Assembly (NCBI RefSeq): GCF_918797525.1
Contig: NZ_OU963893.1
Location: 2,046,001 to 2,110,000 of the forward strand
Direction of reading: 5' to 3'
Length of the DNA: 64,000 nucleotides
Origin: an unidentified bacterial endosymbiont
GTDB lineage: Bacteria > Pseudomonadota > Gammaproteobacteria > Enterobacterales > Enterobacteriaceae
The notes beneath the pieces were generated by a model, which was not told the DNA's origin, ran no database searches, and saw only the letters and a list, made by a program, of their open reading frames with translations. The position numbers were made by a program, and so were the translations under genes. Below are positions 57,127 through 64,000 of the stretch, in pieces; position 1 is the first letter of the stretch, and the number at the start of each line of letters is the position of its first letter.

Positions 57127-57933
57127 TTACAGTGTGAAAGTAGCCCACACCGGCGCGTGGTCAGAGGGTTTTTCCATACTGCGGATGCCGTAATCGATAC
57201 CGGTTTCGATACAGCGCTCAGCCAGCGGCGGGCTTGCCAGCAGCAGGTCGATACGCAAGCCACGGTTGTCATCAAAGCCTTTTGAACGGTAGTCAAACCA
57301 CGAGAAACGATCCTGCGTGTCCGGGTTGGCCGCACGAAAGGTATCCACCAGGCCCCAATCCTGCAGACGCTGCATCCACTCGCGCTCTTCCGGCAGGAAA
57401 GAACATTTACCGGTGCGCAGCCAGCGTTTACGGCTGTCTTCGCCAATACCGATATCCAGATCGGTTGGGCTAATATTCACATCGCCCATGATCAGGACCG
57501 GGTTCTGATTATCAAGTTCGGTGGTCAGGTAGTTCTGTAGATCCTGATAAAACTTCGCTTTGGCCGGGAACTTGGTCGGATGGTCGCGGCTTTCCCCCTG
57601 CGGGAAGTAACCGTTGATCACGGTGATGTTACCCAGCGGGGAGGGGAGTTCAGCCATTATGATACGACGCTGCGCCTCTTCGTCATCGCCGGGAAAGCCG
57701 CGGCGTACCGAAACCGGCGTCTCTTTCGTCAGCAGCGCAACGCCATAGTGACCCTTCTGCCCGTGATAAAAGACGTTGTAGCCGAGCTTCGCCACCTCCT
57801 CGAGAGGAAACATATCGTCGTGAACCTTTGTCTCCTGCAGGCCGATCACATCCGGCTGATGTTGTTCGACAATCGCTTCAAGCTGGTGGGGGCGGGCACG
57901 CAGGCCGTTGATATTAAAAGAGACAAATTTCAT
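57127..57933 (-). CDS. xthA: Exonuclease III / AP endonuclease
   Basis: 268 residues from ATG 57,933. Repairs abasic sites and blocked 3' ends. Conserved [13 protein letters not shown], catalytic Glu in [23 protein letters not shown], and the final [10 protein letters not shown] with catalytic His. The frame is open upstream, but homologues begin at [10 protein letters not shown]. Six bases from ydjZ. Confidence 0.97.
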   Translation of the reverse strand: MKFVSFNINGLRARPHQLEAIVEQHQPDVIGLQETKVHDDMFPLEEVAKLGYNVFYHGQKGHYGVALLTKETPVSVRRGFPGDDEEAQRRIIMAELPSPLGNITVINGYFPQGESRDHPTKFPAKAKFYQDLQNYLTTELDNQNPVLIMGDVNISPTDLDIGIGEDSRKRWLRTGKCSFLPEEREWMQRLQDWGLVDTFRAANPDTQDRFSWFDYRSKGFDDNRGLRIDLLLASPPLAERCIETGIDYGIRSMEKPSDHAPVWATFTL

Positions 57934-58185
57934 AGTCGCTGCCAATGCAAGGTGAATAGTGCAAGGATGGTAGCAGAAATTGTCTCGCCTGTTATCCGCT
58001 TCGCCCAATTACTGCGACAGATCCTGTCGACGGTGGAAAATTTGCACCATTCTGACGCGCGCCGCCCCGAAACCGGGCATAAAAGGCCGATAAATTTCGC
58101 CAGCGATCACAAATCCAGAATTATATTTGGCGTGTGCATACTCTTTCTGATTTTCATGCGGCAAAGCGCCGCTTCGCGTAAAAAT

Positions 58186-58213
58186 ATTCACTTTTTATGC
58201 ATTAATAGTGAAT
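58186..58213. promoter_or_regulatory. Candidate operator (ArgR-like inverted repeat)
   Basis: ATTCACT ... AGTGAAT with a 14-base spacer; the TGAAT/ATTCA halves echo the ARG box. It sits about 65 bp upstream of the -24 element of the ast promoter. ArgR is known to activate ast in Salmonella and E. coli, so this is plausible but untested. Confidence 0.45.
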
Positions 58214-58277
58214 GGAGTTGTGATGTAACCTGTTGATATTCTGCTTCCTCCCACCTTTTATGCAATTTAGTGCTGGC

Positions 58278-58293
58278 TGGCACGAACTCTGCA
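58278..58293 (+). promoter_or_regulatory. Sigma-54 promoter of the ast operon
   Basis: TGGCACGAACTCTGCA fits the -24/-12 consensus TGGCACG-N4-TTGCA with the GG at 58,279-280 and the GC at 58,291-292, 12 bases apart. It lies about 70 bp before astC. Agrees with the known NtrC/RpoN control of arginine catabolism. Confidence 0.88.
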
Positions 58294-58328
58294 ATCTACA
58301 TTCACAGTGTAAATTCTCAAATATTTAA

Positions 58329-63412
<5,084 letters not shown>

Positions 63413-63422
63413 AGGAGAAGAT

Positions 63423-64000
63423 ATGGAACATTTTCTGACGCTGACGCTGGCGGACGAAACGCCCGAACAACGTGAGGGGGAAGGCCCCTCGTTCCACTGG
63501 CGGTGGCTGGGACGCGGCGTACTCGAACTGACGCCTTACGCTCAGGGCGAGCTGTCCCTGCTGCTTTCATGCGGTATTCACGGTAACGAAACGGCGCCTG
63601 TTGAGATTGTCGACCAGCTGCTGCGCGAGTTATCCCGCGGTGACATCAGCCTGCAGTGCCGTATGCTGGTGGTGTTCGGTAATCCGCCAGCGCTTGCGCA
63701 AAACAAGCGCTATTTACTGAATGATATCAACCGTATGTTCGGTGGGCGGTGGGCGCAGTTCCCACCGGGGGGGGAGACGATGCGGGCGCAGTGGCTGGAG
63801 GCGGCTGTGACCACTTTCTTTACCGCTGCAGGGGGGGCGCGCTGGCATCTCGATCTGCATACGGCGATCCGTACGTCATACCACGTGCGCTTTGGCGTGT
63901 TGCCGCAGCGTAATCAGCCGTGGGATGAATCCTTCCTGAGCTGGCTGGGCGATGCAGGGCTGGAGGCACTGGTCTTTCATCAGTCGCCAGGCGGAACATT
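63423..64000 (+). CDS. astE: Succinylglutamate desuccinylase (truncated by window edge)
   Basis: First 192 codons from ATG 63,423; the rest lies beyond the window. Zinc enzyme releasing glutamate and succinate, step 5 of the AST pathway. Zinc ligands in SCGIHGNETAPVEIVDQLL, and the His pair of HLDLHTAIRTSYH. AAGGAGAAGAT precedes it; 10 bp after astB. Confidence 0.96.
   Translation, partial: MEHFLTLTLADETPEQREGEGPSFHWRWLGRGVLELTPYAQGELSLLLSCGIHGNETAPVEIVDQLLRELSRGDISLQCRMLVVFGNPPALAQNKRYLLNDINRMFGGRWAQFPPGGETMRAQWLEAAVTTFFTAAGGARWHLDLHTAIRTSYHVRFGVLPQRNQPWDESFLSWLGDAGLEALVFHQSPGGT

Noticed and set aside
58009..58191. 60-codon minus-strand ORF upstream of xthA
   Set aside because: No site or motif; it overlaps the candidate operator and promoter region.

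Overview
The window reads as a chromosomal segment of an enteric gamma-proteobacterium, most probably Salmonella. The conserved backbone has the enterobacterial order icd ... yeaQ-yoaF-nimT/nimR-yeaL-yoaI-yeaH-yeaG-mipA-yeaD-gapA-msrB-yeaC, then pncA-ansA-sppA-ydjA-selD-topB-gdhA-ynjH, the ynj cluster, xthA and astCADBE. Set into it are several genes that resemble Salmonella type III secretion effectors (PipB-, SopE- and SseJ-like). These look clearly divergent from the S. enterica proteins I remember, so S. bongori, a divergent subspecies or a close relative is possible. I could not run any search; species is inference.

Region 1 (1-14,500) is an accessory, mostly AT-rich island upstream of icd. 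It holds a periplasmic DsbA-like thioredoxin, a PipB-like pentapeptide-repeat protein, a large autotransporter with a zinc-protease-like HExxH motif, an unknown 360-residue protein, a putative CE-clan cysteine protease/acyltransferase, and an intimin/invasin-like adhesin. The adhesin has LysM, an inverse-autotransporter barrel, about seven 105-residue Ig-like repeats, a BIG2-like domain and a jacalin-like tip, and is broken by two single-base frameshifts.

Region 2 (14,500-19,400) is icd followed by small accessory genes: a Cys-rich secreted peptide, a membrane protein, a SopE-like Rho-GTPase exchange factor, a nuclease-like scrap and a beta-helix protein. Region 3 (19,400-25,600) is core: ymjA, yeaQ, yoaJ, yoaK, yoaF, a CTP-synthase-like amidotransferase behind a possible leader-ORF/RBS hairpin, nimT/nimR, yeaL and yoaI.

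Region 4 (25,600-28,400) is the stump of a lambdoid prophage: integrase fragment, tail-fibre tail, a cargo gene encoding a SpvD-like Cys-His-Asp protein, and a tRNA-Pro-like fragment. It sits where E. coli carries yeaK/yeaJ/yeaI, which are missing. Region 5 (28,400-36,750) is yeaH-yeaG, then a scarred insertion (fimbrial pseudogene, small membrane protein with terminator, SseJ-like acyltransferase, IS3-like scrap), mipA and an internally deleted yeaE.

Region 6 (36,750-64,000) is housekeeping: glycolysis (yeaD, gapA), methionine sulfoxide repair (msrB), a GH18 chitinase between REP-like palindromes, NAD/asparagine metabolism, SppA, SelD, TopB, GdhA, the ynjEDCB transport cluster, exonuclease III and the arginine succinyltransferase operon behind a sigma-54-type promoter. 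The last gene, astE, runs off the window.

The theme is a conserved chromosome that has taken up host-interaction genes at several points (upstream and downstream of icd, yoaI/yeaH, yeaG/mipA), each flanked by scars such as integrase, IS, fimbrial or tRNA fragments.
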